From positions 177,950,148 through 178,014,147 of the forward strand of contig CM071598.1 in assembly GCA_036435485.1 (NCBI GenBank): a stretch of 64,000 bases of DNA. Direction: 5' to 3'. Source of the stretch: Saposhnikovia divaricata (taxonomy: Eukaryota; Streptophyta; Magnoliopsida; Apiales; Apiaceae). The position numbers were made by a program, and so were the translations under genes. The notes beneath the pieces were generated by a model that was given only the letters and a program-made list of their open reading frames with translations, was not told the DNA's origin and made no database searches. This document shows, piece by piece, positions 45,921 through 57,598 of the stretch (within the stretch, counting starts at the first letter, position 1; each line of letters begins with the position of its first letter).

Positions 45921-46690
45921 CATTATAAATAAGATAGTATTTTTACAAATAAGATGACATTTTTGTAAATAAAATGATATTTTTATATTTTTTTAAAAAA
46001 AAGTATTTTTGCAAAAAAATTTCTAGGTAAGGGTATTTATGAAAAAACCCTAAATTTTATAAAAATATATATCATAATAATAAATTAATATAATAAATAT
46101 AATTGATTAATTTGTGAATGCAAATTTATGAACAAACTTGTGAGTAAGGAAAATAGATAAACAAGAAATGTAAATAAACATCTCCTTCTATGTATTAAAC
46201 GTGGACTATGGTCTATGGGCAAAGTTTGCCAAAATAATTAGCTATGCTATGAAATGACTAATATAAATCCTATAAATTGAGAATGTCCAAAATGCAATAA
46301 AGCACAGACTCATCAAATGTCTCTCCGAAAGAAATTAACCTATCTTCGCCTGATTTTTTCCCGATTGCATACAGTTAGCGTTTGATACTGTGTTGTTCGT
46401 GTGTAATAGTTTGGATTAGCTCATCAAATCGGAATTGAGAAACGACGGTTGGAGAATGGGAGCTTCTTGAGAAACAAGGATTTTGTATATTTGTTTACAA
46501 GGAGGGAGAAGCAACATATATATCTTACGATTATGAACAGGATGGTACTTGATATTTGGTATTTTTTTGTGTTTATGTCAATTGTGTTTGTGAATATATG
46601 CTCTTTGTTTTTAAGCATTATCTTACATATTCTTCTCACAATTGTCTTGTCAAGCTTAATGTAACTTTACTGCACATCATATCTATTACA
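45921..46690. other. Intergenic, possible leader region
   Basis: AT-rich up to about 46190; then less AT-rich sequence (46310-46460) resembling a plant 5' UTR followed by an intron ending ctattacag at about 46691. No ATG-initiated protein can be supported. Confidence 0.35.
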
Positions 46691-46861
46691 GCTCCTGTCT
46701 CGGAAGCCAAATCCGCACTCCATGCGTCTTCTTCTCTACGAAAGTGGTTTCATAAAAAGGCCAGATTCTTGCTAAGAAATTCTGCTGCAGGCATAACAGC
46801 TATGTCTTCCCTGACTGTGAACTCCATGCAAGCAGCCGATTTTTCAAATATGACAAAAAGG
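46691..46861 (+). pseudogene. Exon-like fragment of unknown gene
   Basis: Between an acceptor-like attacag and a donor-like aaaaag|gttcgg lies an open segment reading APVSEAKSALHASSSLRKWF, then HKKARFLLRNSAAGITAMSS. Its amino-acid composition and flanking splice-like signals look exonic, and a second short piece (GYIFQVANGK) follows near 46975. I do not recognise the protein. Lying upstream of a helicase remnant and a Helitron end, it may be a captured host exon. Confidence 0.4.
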
Positions 46862-49330
46862 TTCGGTCATCTGTATTAGTTTTCTGCAATGTATTTTCTG
46901 ATGTAATTCTCTATTGTCAGTGGCTTCTTACACTCGTGCGATAGTATATTATACATTAATTATTCTCTTGCAGGAGATATATCTTCCAGGTAGCCAATGG
47001 CAAATAACGGTTGCAGTGGTACCGAAAGCACACAAAGAACACAATCAACATGTGAAATGAAAGGTCAACGGAATCATGGGTCATCACTGAGAGATGAGCC
47101 ACTTACAAAGAACTAATATAAATTATTTATTTATAGGTCATATTCCTTAGTTCAACTTTGCTTGTTTTGAGTCTGTTATGTGCTCATTATTACTCACAGA
47201 TATAAAGGTAATTTTTTTCTATGCGTTGCCCTTTTTTGAAATGTTTAGGTATTCTACTACCCGGTGTCTAGATCATACTCGTATGCGTGGTATGAGACAA
47301 TTGCTTGAATTTAAACAAGTGTATATTCGCCTGTTACTTGAGCATGACAATCATGTTGCTATTATGATCATTATGTAATATTAATAAAATATCTATTTTT
47401 TTAGAATAAATGTGCCATGGAGATTTTCTGGGTTCTTATGCACTCTACTAGCTATTACTAGACATCACTGTTCTAGGTAACACATGTAATTGAATACTTT
47501 CCCGATCTGTAAGACTATGTGCGGCCAGGACCTGAAGTTGAGGGTATCAGATAAAATTTGAGTAAATTGAGACACACTTTCTCCATGTTAAGTTTTGAGT
47601 AGGGACTTGTCACAGGGTGAGGAGTATATCAGGAAAAAAAGGGAGAAAAACTATAGTTACAGTTTTCCATAGTTTAAACCGCAATAGCCTTATGATTTAA
47701 ACTTTAATCACTTTGGGGAGAAGCTTTCCAGTTTAAACCACAGTTCCCTTATGATTTAAACTTAATCAGTTTGGAGAGAAGCTTTACAGTCAGACCTCGT
47801 GTTTATAAAAGTTACATATAGCTGTAAAAGCATCTATAGATTTTTCTCTTACATGTTAATAAAATCTACCAGAGAATGCAAAGATGGTGAAGATTACTAT
47901 TCTTGGATCAGCTGAAATAGCTGATATGATGGGACCATAAATCCTTATGTATATAATGCATCTAGTCCCTCTTCCAGCACAATAAAATTGGATCTCCAAG
48001 ATAGTATTTGTCACAATGGCGTTGAATCTTTTTACCTGAGGGCGTTGTGCTACATGAGTAAAATAAATATAAGATATGCCTTTCGGTAAAATAACTGAAT
48101 CATGAGTAAAGAAATATTACAAAGATGAAATAACTTATTTTGGGTGCAAGATGGGTGTCTACTAAAATAGATGAGTTCGATCTCACGTTTTATTATAGTG
48201 TGAGTTAAAGGTCAGAACTTGGAATTTCCAAACATTAAACACTATTTTACAACCTGTAAAATTAAAAAGGAATGTGAAATGAGGTTGCAAGTACTCATGA
48301 AGATGGTGCAGATTTGGCAATTGAGGACATCAATTCTTTTGTCATACACATAGAGTACACGTGCTCACCTGTGTGATAATTTGCACGAATGCGACCTATA
48401 TCTATTATGTTGGTAAATCTGATTAGCTGCCTTAATATTTATAGAACAGAAATAAATGAATAGAAAAATGTTTATTGTAACTGTGAAGTACTCCAACGTG
48501 AAGGGATTTGGGATGTTAGAATGCCTTTTATATGTCACTTGGAGAAATAGTAAAGTCTGCATATTTGGCATATGCCAGATGTTATTTTTTTTGGTTCCTG
48601 TAAAGAAAATTCTATTTAATTTGAATTTAGTGGAAATTCATTAGCTTTAATTTTCAAAAGTGTAAACTTTTGTGAGTATAAGAACTTCACACAACTCAAA
48701 TTTTTCCCCAGAAAAAGAGTTTTCATATGTGCTCGATGGAGCATTAAGTATCCTGTATTTTTAACGTTTATTCTGAGTGGTCTTTGCATTTTCTCATTGT
48801 TGTCATGAAATTTTAGTCCATGTCGTGTACCAATTTAACATATTTTTTTATGATGAAAAGGTTCACAGTAGAGGGTGATGTTGATAAGCTGAGATTTGAT
48901 TTTGGTTACGGAGGTTGATATAAGATATGGGTTACTTGATCGTCCTTTGTGTCTCGTTGGAGGATCACTCGTGTATGTGTGTATGTTGTTTATCCTGCTA
49001 GATTATTATTTCGTACTAATAAAAAGTTCCTCATTAATTACTTAAAAATTTCTACGTCCACATATAGTTCTGTGTTTCTGTATGTAATGTTATAGTCCTT
49101 CAGTTATTACATAAGCAGCTTCAAACCTTAATGTACAGCAGTGTGTGAAAACCTGAGATGAGTTATTTTCAAGAATACAAGTTTTTAAAGGAAAATATTG
49201 TGTTGCTGGTATCTTAGAGAATGGAAAAGCTATAAGAAAATTTTAGCATCCTTTATTTTTACTATGTTATTGTTATATCTTCAATTGTAATTATATAGGC
49301 GATAAGAGTATGTGAAAATATAACTGCCTC
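46862..49330. other. Probable decayed Helitron body
   Basis: No supported gene. A two-copy repeat lies at about 47660-47790 (agtttaaaccgcaatagcc ... gagaagctttcc, period about 65 bp). The rest is AT-rich with scattered short frames. Confidence 0.35.
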
Positions 49331-49341
49331 CCATGTGTTTT

Positions 49342-49740
49342 CCAGTTGCGCGTCAAGCACAATGGTAATGCAATGGATGCAATAATCACTGAAATATACG
49401 GAGATCTTCATCAGATGCATGGTGATGTAGAATACAGATGAGATATAGCTATATAAGCATCTCTTAATGAATTCGTTGATTATGTTAACAACCATGTTCT
49501 AAAGAGGTCACTAGAGAATTTCAGAGTGTACTTGTGTGACAGTATTTGCAAGGCTTCTTCAAGCAGTGCGGATGATGAGGTACTGCATCTTCTGGAGTAT
49601 CTAAACTCATTGAATTTTAGTGGTGCACCTATTCATGAGATCCAAATTAAGGTCGATTCATGAGATCCAAATTAAGGTCGGTGCCTCCATAAAGCTTCCT
49701 CGCAATCTAAATCCAAAAAAAAAAAGAGTCTTGTAACGGA
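49342..49740 (+). pseudogene. Helitron PIF1-like helicase C-terminal remnant
   Basis: Translated with several stops: MDAIITEIYGDLHQM, LNEFVDYVNNHVLKR, then YLNSLNFSGAPIHEIQIKVG and ASIKLPRNLN. This order matches the late part of Helitron RepHel helicases, where the stretch around EFLNSLNFSG-PNHELKLKVG and LLRNLN is strongly conserved. A 25-bp tandem duplication (attcatgagatccaaattaa plus ggtcg, 49631-49680) breaks the conserved segment. The plus orientation agrees with the Helitron end at 51299. Confidence 0.65.
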
Positions 49741-49753
49741 ACTCCACTCATTG

Positions 49754-50305
49754 GGGCCGTTTGGGAAATCTTATAAGTTACTTAACACTCATATGAAGTA
49801 AGTAATAAGTTACTTACAACTTATATTTTCGTGTTTGGATGTTTAACTTATAAGTTGGTAAAATATTTATTAAATTAAATTAAAAATATTAATTATTTAA
49901 TATAATAATCCCAGTACATGCATATGACATTTATAAATACAAATGTAAAAATATAAAATATTGAACAAGTTAAAAAATCAAGTAATACGAAATAAGTTGG
50001 AAAAAAGTACGTCATTACTAAGGGGGTGTTTGGGGGAACTTTTTTTCAGAAAAAGTCAACTTATTTTAAGACAAAGTTAGAGATTCTTAACTTTCCAACT
50101 TATTTTCCAACTTAATTTTGAAACTTATTGAATCTCAAACATACATTAAATATTTGTATAAAAAAACAATTTCAAAATATAAAAATTTTACCCGAAAATA
50201 AGTCCATAAGCCTCTAAAATATGGTGTGCCAAACAGGCACTAACTTATTACTTATCAACTTATTTGACAAAATAAGTCCATTCTACTTATTTTGCCAAAC
50301 GGTCC
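49754..50305. mobile_element. Outer MITE carrying a nested family-A MITE
   Basis: Ends gggccgtttgggaaat and, inverted, ggaccgtttggcaaaat match well, and the arms read cttataagttactta / acttattacttatcaactta. The family-A MITE at 50022-50238 lies inside. No clear target duplication for the outer element. Confidence 0.65.
50022..50238. mobile_element. Family-A MITE, copy 6 (nested)
   Basis: Inverted orientation to copy 1: gggggtgtttgggggaac at the left and ggtgtgccaaacaggc at the right, with ttattttaagacaaagttag and tttccaacttatttt inside. ACTAA is present on both sides (50017-50021 and 50239-50243). Confidence 0.75.
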
Positions 50306-51280
50306 GAAATAAATTGAAACGGACTTAAGCTCAGATAAGTGCATTTTTCGGGGATGCCAAACACGCTCATTGTTACGCGAAGATACCCTTATTAATTGAG
50401 GCCTTAATTATCACAGATAACAAAATTGCCGATACTACACACATTCCGCGGATAAATATGACACTTGCTGATAAAATATTTTCTTTTCTTCTAAAAAGAA
50501 AGCAATTTCCCGTTGCCTTTTGTTAAGCGATGACTATAAACAAAAGCCAAGGGCAAATAGTGAAAATTTTAATATTTGCAGTTCAATAGTTTGTATTAAT
50601 GTATAGCTTCTATAATATTTTATTTTTACGGACCTATGTGCTGGGTACATGTCTTGCGCTCAACAAAGGCTAATAAAGTCCCATGCATACTCGGTAGGGC
50701 CATTCATTTTCAACGCTCGCACTGTCTATCGAGAATCAGGTGCTGTCAAGGTGTTTTATGAGGCATCTGCCTGTTTCTTTTCAAAGAAGGTACTCTCAAT
50801 CATATTCAATTCTGGTTCAAGACTCTCACTTTCCTTCAAGCTCTAATGACTAACTCATTCACAAAAAATTGTTTACTTCTAGGGGTACATAGGGGAGAAA
50901 GTGATTTGGTTTCAGATACATACCTTTCTCTGAACTACAGCATGCCCATGAGAATGACTATCAAAGCAATAAAGATAGCAGAACACATAAGAACATTAGA
51001 AACCAAACACTTTCCAAAGCACATCCCCGATCTACATGAGCTGTTTTGTCGCACTTAACAAACATTGGGTAACTTGCTTATTATTGCAAAGCCTTGACAC
51101 TGCTGCATTCGTCGTTCGAAGTAGATACATTATTCTGTTGCTAAGGCCATTACTACTCTCCGTGAAAAAGGCTCGCTGCTCAGCTCATACTGAAACAATT
51201 ATGTCTGTGTAGTCCTCACTTTTATAAACCAACCGTTGGTGTGTTCCTTCCAACAAAATTAGTTGTGTTTATGTACACTT
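50306..51280. other. Probable Helitron 3' portion, no gene supported
   Basis: Two open frames (50649-50846 and 50846-51058, plus) are less AT-rich and could be further helicase or captured gene remnants, but no motif is certain. Confidence 0.35.
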
Positions 51281-51299
51281 GCACGGGCTGTTACGCTAG
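51281..51299 (+). mobile_element. Helitron 3' terminus (plus strand)
   Basis: acttgcacgggctgttacgCTAG followed by T, nearly identical to the minus-strand end at 26110-26135. The hairpin is weaker here (tgtacacttgcacg). It marks the right end of the helicase-bearing Helitron. Confidence 0.6.
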
Positions 51300-53366
51300 T
51301 TTTAATTTCTAAAATTCGACTCGATTACTCATTTAGACCTCGTCACTCTGCTTGCCAGTCGCCCATCTCTAATAATTTAGTCCAAGTATAAATCTCTAGT
51401 GCGGTTGCTCATCTTGTAAGTTGCACTACCAAAAGTGGTTATTTATAAAGCACAGAAAGAAATGTAAATAGTAACGACAGTCAAGAAACCAAATTGACAG
51501 AGATTGATGGATTCGTATTTATTTTTGAATTAATTGCATATGTATATTTTAGAGCAATAAGTCTGTTTATATTGGAGTATTCAGTGCTTAATTTCAGTTC
51601 TTGTCTCTCTGTTTTAGAGCGTGTACGCTTTATATATCAGAATGTTTATGTAATTTAGCATGCCAAGTACTATAGTATATAAATCAAGGCTCGCCCTACC
51701 AAAATCTATTACTATAACCTTAGAATGATGGACCTAGTTATAGGTGAGCAAGACTTGCGCTTAGGGTTCTCAATTCAGAAGGGTCCCAAATTTTTGAATC
51801 CTCCATACAAATTTTGTCTAGGTTAAGGTTCCTAAAACTGTTTTGCCTAAGGTCCCATAAAACTTAGGAGTTAGGACCAGCCCTACTCGAATGGGACAAA
51901 TTTGGACAAGGCTTCAAGACCAATGGGAAAATCGATACCCTGAGATATGATGAAAATGTCTATACTGATCTTGCTTAGTGATTTGGTCGTGGTCTCCAAC
52001 AACAATGCCGTAAGAGCTGGTCTCCAACAAACAATGCCGTAAGAGTCAGTTCTCTGTCTTCCCTTGTATTTGCAGGTCCAAGTTTTGTAATGACAGTGTT
52101 TTATCAGTTTTTTTCTTTTTACCTCCCGCATGATGCACCAATGTAGTTTATTGCACAGTTTGAAGAATCGAAGTACTTGCTTGCCTTAATGTTCTGGTAA
52201 TATTTTTGAATCTTCGGAATTACGATCCATTAGGGAATCTTAAATACTCACGCAAACACCTCATGCTTGTGTAATTATTTTTTGCCAATTGTGCTTGTGT
52301 TATTGTCGATATGTTGGCTCTTGGCTGAACTTTAATATGCGGTGTTGCTACTTGCTATTGTCTACTTGCCTAGTGGTAACTTCTTTTTTTGTCTACATCA
52401 AACAATTGTTGTAGCATAGGAATGAATTCAGGAGATCATATTTATTACGTACCACAAATATTATTTATGGTATGATATGTTATAACAATCGTTTGTTAAT
52501 GATAGACTATTTTGTGTATATAGCTCATTTTAAACCTCCCGTTTATAGCGTTAAAGGTGGGAAAAACACACAGAAACAGAGCTTTAAAGCTTTGACTAGA
52601 CACCGACTCGTGACAGAGGAGAGAATGAATGAATATTTCTAGTGGTGGGCTCCTAACTTCCCCTGTCCGTGGGTTATAGGCCACAACTAGTGGTTGTTGA
52701 TGTTCAAGTACTCCACGAGGAAGTATAATTATACAAGAAGCAACAAGAAGGGGGTGTAACTTTTTAAATTTCGAATCCTAACTCCAAATTAATATATCCG
52801 GAATCTTGCATATTATACTTGAACAGTTGAAGAAATCAGGATCCGAACATCAATCAAGGGGCCTCGATTGTCAGATGAAAAAGTTAAATAAAAATGATAT
52901 TTGTCCTGAAAAACGAATCTGTAGGCTGTGATAATACACCCATGGCCACGAGTTTGGCTCGTTTTATGTCCACCACAAGTCTCTCATTATCTTATTGCAT
53001 ATTATTGGAGCAAAGGAGTTAATAATGTATGGTTTGCTCCTGAGCTAAAAAGTCTTGCACGAGTTGAGGTTCTCAATTGAGCTTACCTCTAGTGTACCCT
53101 GTTTACTACGAGATTTGTCAAGTTATAAGCAAAAATATTTTTTTTTTAAAAAAAGAAAAGTCTTGCACGTATAATAATTTAGAAATCATAAATAATTAAT
53201 TTAAAAAGATCTTAGAACTTTAGTATAATTAGAAAAATTTTCTTAATTAAAATTTTAGTATTTTTAGAAATGTTAAAATGTAGTAGATTTATTTTAAATC
53301 TAATATATAATTAATTATTTGAAATACGAAACCCTAAAATTTTAAAAGTGTAGAATACAATAAAAT
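51300..53366. other. Intergenic DNA, no gene supported
   Basis: A 32-bp tandem duplication (tggtctccaacaa-caatgccg, about 51986-52044) is present. The segment 51720-51890 (tgatggacctag ... aggaccagcccta) could be a decayed MITE, but its ends pair poorly. From about 53150 the sequence becomes AT-rich, probably the body of the Helitron ending at 53942. Confidence 0.4.
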
Positions 53367-53382
53367 AAAGTTTATACATTTC

Positions 53383-53391
53383 CAAAAAAAA
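53383..53391 (+). mobile_element. Micro-insertion c-A8
   Basis: A 9-bp oligo-A insert lies between aaagtttatacatttc (53367-53382) and aaagtttatatatttc (53392-53407), a 16-bp repeat with one mismatch. Same shape as the other micro-retroinsertions, but the shortest, so replication slippage is a real alternative. Confidence 0.45.
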
Positions 53392-53716
53392 AAGTTTATA
53401 TATTTCTGAATACTATTAATTTCAATTATTATTATTATTATTGAAATTAATAAAATTAAGTTGTGACCTGCATAATCTCTTAGGAAAAAATAAGTAAACA
53501 AATAAATGAATAAATAAAATTTAAACACTAATGTACACATTCATACTTAAATATTAAAAAATAACATTACAATATAAAAAATGACGTGAAAATAAATCTT
53601 ATTAAACAATTTTTATAATTTAGAAAAAAGTTATCAAAAAGTAATCTGATATGATACTAGCAAATATTAACATTAAAATTGAAAAAATTTACTAATTTTT
53701 ATAAATATATAAAATC

Positions 53717-54255
53717 AAGAATTTATCTTACTCCAAAATATAACATAACTTAAAATAATATAAATATGTTAAAAATACATTTATATTATCAACAAATAAT
53801 TATTATTAAAAAAATTCAAATTAAAATTAAATAAAACTGATATTTTATGAAAAATTAAAATTATTAATAAATAAATAAATTACAAAAAACTTATATACAT
53901 TTTTTATAAAAAATTTTATACATCGCACGGGTATAGATCTAGTTCTCTAATAAATAATATTTCAAAGGACTTTGCAAGGATGCATTGTGACAAAATTTTA
54001 TATAAGTTTGATGGTTGGCACCTGGTATTGCTGAAGGTTCACGATGATCTTTTCAATTTTTTATTTTAACATTTAACAGTAGCACCTACTAATATAATTT
54101 TCTCTTTTTTAAAGCAAGTTCAATACTAAATGCAAAATAATTATAATTATTGATATAATTTGAAATTAAAAAGTATTTTTTGATGTTAAAATAGAATTTC
54201 AAGATAAATGCATTTTGTATCAAAATAGTTCGAAATTAAATTATATTTTTATCTT
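53717..54255. repeat. 539-bp direct repeat, left flank of LINE-B
   Basis: Runs from aagaatttatcttactcc to aattatatttttatctt and meets the LINE poly(A) end exactly. It matches 57599-58137 with only scattered differences and has the same length. It includes a Helitron-type terminus atcgcacgggtatagatCTAG at 53923-53942. Confidence 0.92.
53923..53942 (+). mobile_element. Possible Helitron 3' terminus
   Basis: gcacgggtatagatCTAG followed by T resembles the other Helitron ends here, though the hairpin is poor. Duplicated at about 57804-57824 in the right-hand repeat. Confidence 0.35.
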
Positions 54256-54321
54256 CTTTTTTTTTTTGCCAGAAAAAAATGCATTATTAATCCAAATCCT
54301 CCAACATTACATGATAGAAAT

Positions 54322-55863
54322 TCAGGTGGGCATCCCCCTTTTCCAACTACGTTCAGCTATGGAACTAAAAGTACTCGCTATAAAGTGAGCAACTTTGTTC
54401 GCAGAACGTTTAACAAAAATTAATGTAATGTTACGTTTCTCCAAAAACGCTAATAGAGATTTACAATCCTTAACAACTCTATCTAAGTATGACAAGTTGA
54501 CAGAGCTGCTACGGATTGCTTGAACAATAGCCAGACAATCTGTCTCAATGGTAACATCAGAAAGGTTCCTGTCTTTAACCCAATTAAGAGCCTCTTTTAC
54601 ACCTAAGGCTTCTGCCATTTCAGGATCCAGCGTGCCCTGCTTGCATCTGGCTGTAGCTTCTACTAAATCCCCCGAATGATCCCTTGCTATCATAGAAATA
54701 CTATAGCTATTAGATTCTTCAAACAACGCTGCATCAGTGTTTATCTTAATCTTACCCAACTGTGGTTGTTCCCAATGCTCCTTGCCACCTGCTTGAGTCA
54801 TAAACTCAAGATAATTGTCAAATGACTTGTCCTGAGCACTTCTCCAATGATTAAGACCGAATTCTGCTGCTTTAACGATGTCTGAGGGCTCCATGCTCTT
54901 TTGATTCCATACGATGTCATTCCTGTTCTTCCACAGCTGCCAGCAAATCATGCAAATACGAGCCATTTCCTCCTTTTTATACTTTTTTACTGCTTCTGTC
55001 ATCCACTGAGTATATTCACAAGATGCTGCAAATCGATGTTTACACCTGAAAATTCCCAGACCTGATGTTTTCTGCGGGATTTTCAAATTCCATAGCACTC
55101 TCCAAAAACCTGAATTATCACTCAAACTTTGATCATATCTTCCAGCCTGAATAGCATTATAGCCACTTTTCACAGTATATTTCCCCAACTTCTCGCCTTT
55201 CCAATACCATGAGTCTGCTTCATTATACCTAATCGGAATAGAAACAATCAGGTTAACATCTCTTTCCTCAAAAATTCCATTCAACAGTTCGATGTCCCAT
55301 GCTTCTTGTCCTGGAATCATCAAGTCGACTACCTTTTTTCCAGTCATAGCCTCATTCGTAGTTTGGACATATGGATTGTCAGTGTTAGGGAGCCACGGAT
55401 CGTTTAGAACACTCACAGTATTTCCCCTACCAACTTTGCGAACAGCACCCTGCTTCAACAAAACCTGGGCCTCCAAGATGCTCCTCCATATATAACTTGG
55501 GTTGTTGCCCATTGAAGTTGTCAGAAACGAATTATTAGGATAGTAACGAGCCTTGTAGATTCTTGCAGCTAGACTATTCTCGTTAGAAATGAGTCTCCAT
55601 CCTTGCTTCCCTAGGAGAGCTACATTAAAGTCGTATAACCTTCTAAAACCCATGCCCCCCTGAGATTTCTTTTTGCTCATCCGCTCCCAACTCATCCATC
55701 GAATACTGGTCTCCTTACTAGACGATGATCTCCACCAGAATTTGGACATCAATCCCTCTATCTCTGTACATAATTGCTTGGGAAGCAGAAACATACTCAT
55801 TGCGTAATTAGGCATCGCCTGAGCTACGGATTTCAATAAAATCTCCTTTCCTCCCTTCGACAT
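54322..55863 (-). pseudogene. LINE-B ORF2 C-terminal part with RNase H
   Basis: MSKGGKEILLKSVAQAMPNY (55863) continues the RT frame after a stop. WWRSSSSKETSIRWMSWERM and GRGNTVSVLNDPWLP are the usual RT-to-RNase H linker. The zinc-finger region is damaged: NLKIPQKTSGLGIFRCKHRF jumps to TQWMTEAVKKYKKEEMARIC, suggesting an internal deletion of the zf-RVT near 55060. RVT_3 RNase H follows: KINTDAAL (Asp), DPEMAEALGVKEAL (Glu), IETDCLAIVQAI (Asp) and KRSANKVAHFIA. The 513-codon length is good for a retroelement remnant. Confidence 0.9.
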
Positions 55864-55869
55864 CGTCTT

Positions 55870-57579
55870 CTAATCCCATCCCCCTATTCTGTTTTTCACC
55901 CGATCCTTCAAGTAGCCAAACACAGCATTTTTACTTCTGTTGATAATATTTGGTAACCCCAAATATGTTGTATTTTCATTGGCTTCCTGAAATCTGAGAT
56001 AATTACAAATCTCTTGCTTCTCTCTCTGACTAGTATTGCGACTGAAGAAGACAGAGGACTTATCAACATTAATTCTATGACCCGAAGCTCCCTCAAAAAC
56101 ATTTAGGAGATTTTGAATTTGAACCGCGTCTTCCATCCTCGCTTTACTGTAAATGTAACTATCGTCTACAAAAAAGAGGTGAGAAAGAACAGGAGCACCA
56201 CGAGCTACTTTAATACCTTGAAGGAGTCGTCTATTCTCATAATTTTTAATCAAAGCAGTGAGGCCCTCCATACATATGAGAAACAGATACGATGATAGGG
56301 GGTCACCTTGTCGAATGCCCCTCTCCGGAATAATGGTTCCAAATTCCTTACCTGCATGAGCTATCTTGTACCTAGCCGAAGTGATACATTCCATAAACAT
56401 GTTGATCACTTTTCTATGAAAACCCATTTTATTCAACATGGCCTCAAGAAAATCCCACTCTACCCTATCATAAGCTTTACTCATGTCAAGTTTTAACGCC
56501 ATCCATCCTGTTTTTCCATTCGTCTTCCTCTTCATGTAATGCATTACCTCGTACGAAATCATGATGTTATCCGTAATCATTCTTCCAGGAACAAATGCAC
56601 TTTGGTTTTCTGAAATTACCCCATTAATCACCAACTTCAGCCTATTAGCCAACACCTTTGATACGATTTTATAAAGAACATTGCAGAGAGATATGGGGCG
56701 AAACTCTGTCATGTTTGTCGGATCTGGCTTCTTTGGAATAAGCACCATAATAGTCTCCGTAATTGATCCGTCAAACTTATTAATGCAGAAAAATTGCTTC
56801 ACAAGATTAATGATATCATGACCTACAATATGCCAGTATTTTTGGAAAAAACCTGGACTCATACCGCTCGGGCCTGGCGATTTGTCGGGGTGCATACTGA
56901 ACAGAGCCCTTTTAACCTCGACATCCTCCACTGGCGCTAGAAGCTGTAGATTCTGCCCTTCTGTGATTTTCAAATCAATGCAGTCAATTACTTCTTCCCA
57001 ACTTGAATTCGACGATTTAAACAGCTCATTAAAGTACTCTATCATCACTTCTTTCAACCCTGAATCCCATCCAACCAGCTGACCATTCTTATCTTTTAAA
57101 CACTTAATCTGATTTGTCTTTCTTCGAGTTTTAGCAGATGCATGGAAAAATCTGCTATTCTGATCCCCTTCTCTTAGCCATAACTGCTTCGAACGTTGCC
57201 TCCAAAACACCTCTTGTTGACAGTAAATCTCCTGCAAATTCTTCGCCTCCTTCTGATAAAGTGTAACTGAATTCTGATCCCTTCTTCCCTTTAAACTTTG
57301 CATTATCCTCTTGCTTTGATCAATTCTTTTCTTGAATGAGCCCGTAATTTCTTTTCCCCATTTGGCCAACTGTTCTGAACACATTGTGATTTTAACTTGC
57401 AATGTCTCATTTCGATGCTCACTCCAAACTTCCTTAATAATGTGCTGACACATTGGCTCCCTAAGCCAGGCATTCTCAAATTTAAAACGTCTTGCATTGA
57501 ACTCCACATTTATACGAACGGGCTCAAGAAATAGAGGACTATGATCACTTGTTGATATCTCCAAATTTGAGGCTCTCAT
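55870..57579 (-). pseudogene. LINE-B ORF2 endonuclease tail and reverse transcriptase
   Basis: Opens with the last endonuclease motif TSDHSPLFLEP. The RT motifs are ordered: LWLREGDQNSRFFHASAK, DKSPGPSGMSPGFFQKYW, LIPKKPDPTNMTEFRPISLC, NQSAFVPGRMITDNIM, LKLDMSKAYDRVEWDFL (first catalytic Asp), RGIRQGDPLSSYLFLICMEG, HLFFVDDSYIYSK (FVDD instead of FADD) and TYLGLPNIINRSK. The frame ends with a TAG at 55870-55872 in IGGWD*KTMSKGGKE; the same frame continues beyond, so this is a single nonsense change rather than a shift. The ATG at 57579 is an internal codon; the true start is lost. Confidence 0.93.
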
Positions 57580-57598
57580 CTCTGCAAATGTATTTAGT

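Larger units (their letters stand above)
54256..57598 (-). mobile_element. 5'-truncated plant L1-type LINE (LINE-B)
   Basis: The poly(A) tail is at the low-coordinate end (11 T at 54257-54267 on the plus strand) and the truncated 5' end lies in the endonuclease domain at 57598. It is flanked directly by the 539-bp direct repeat. Remaining coding: endonuclease tail, reverse transcriptase, linker and RNase H, almost intact except for one in-frame stop and an internal deletion. Confidence 0.93.

Noticed and set aside
49754..50305. Single large transposon
   Set aside because: The inner ends match family A and the outer ends differ, so two nested MITEs explain it better.
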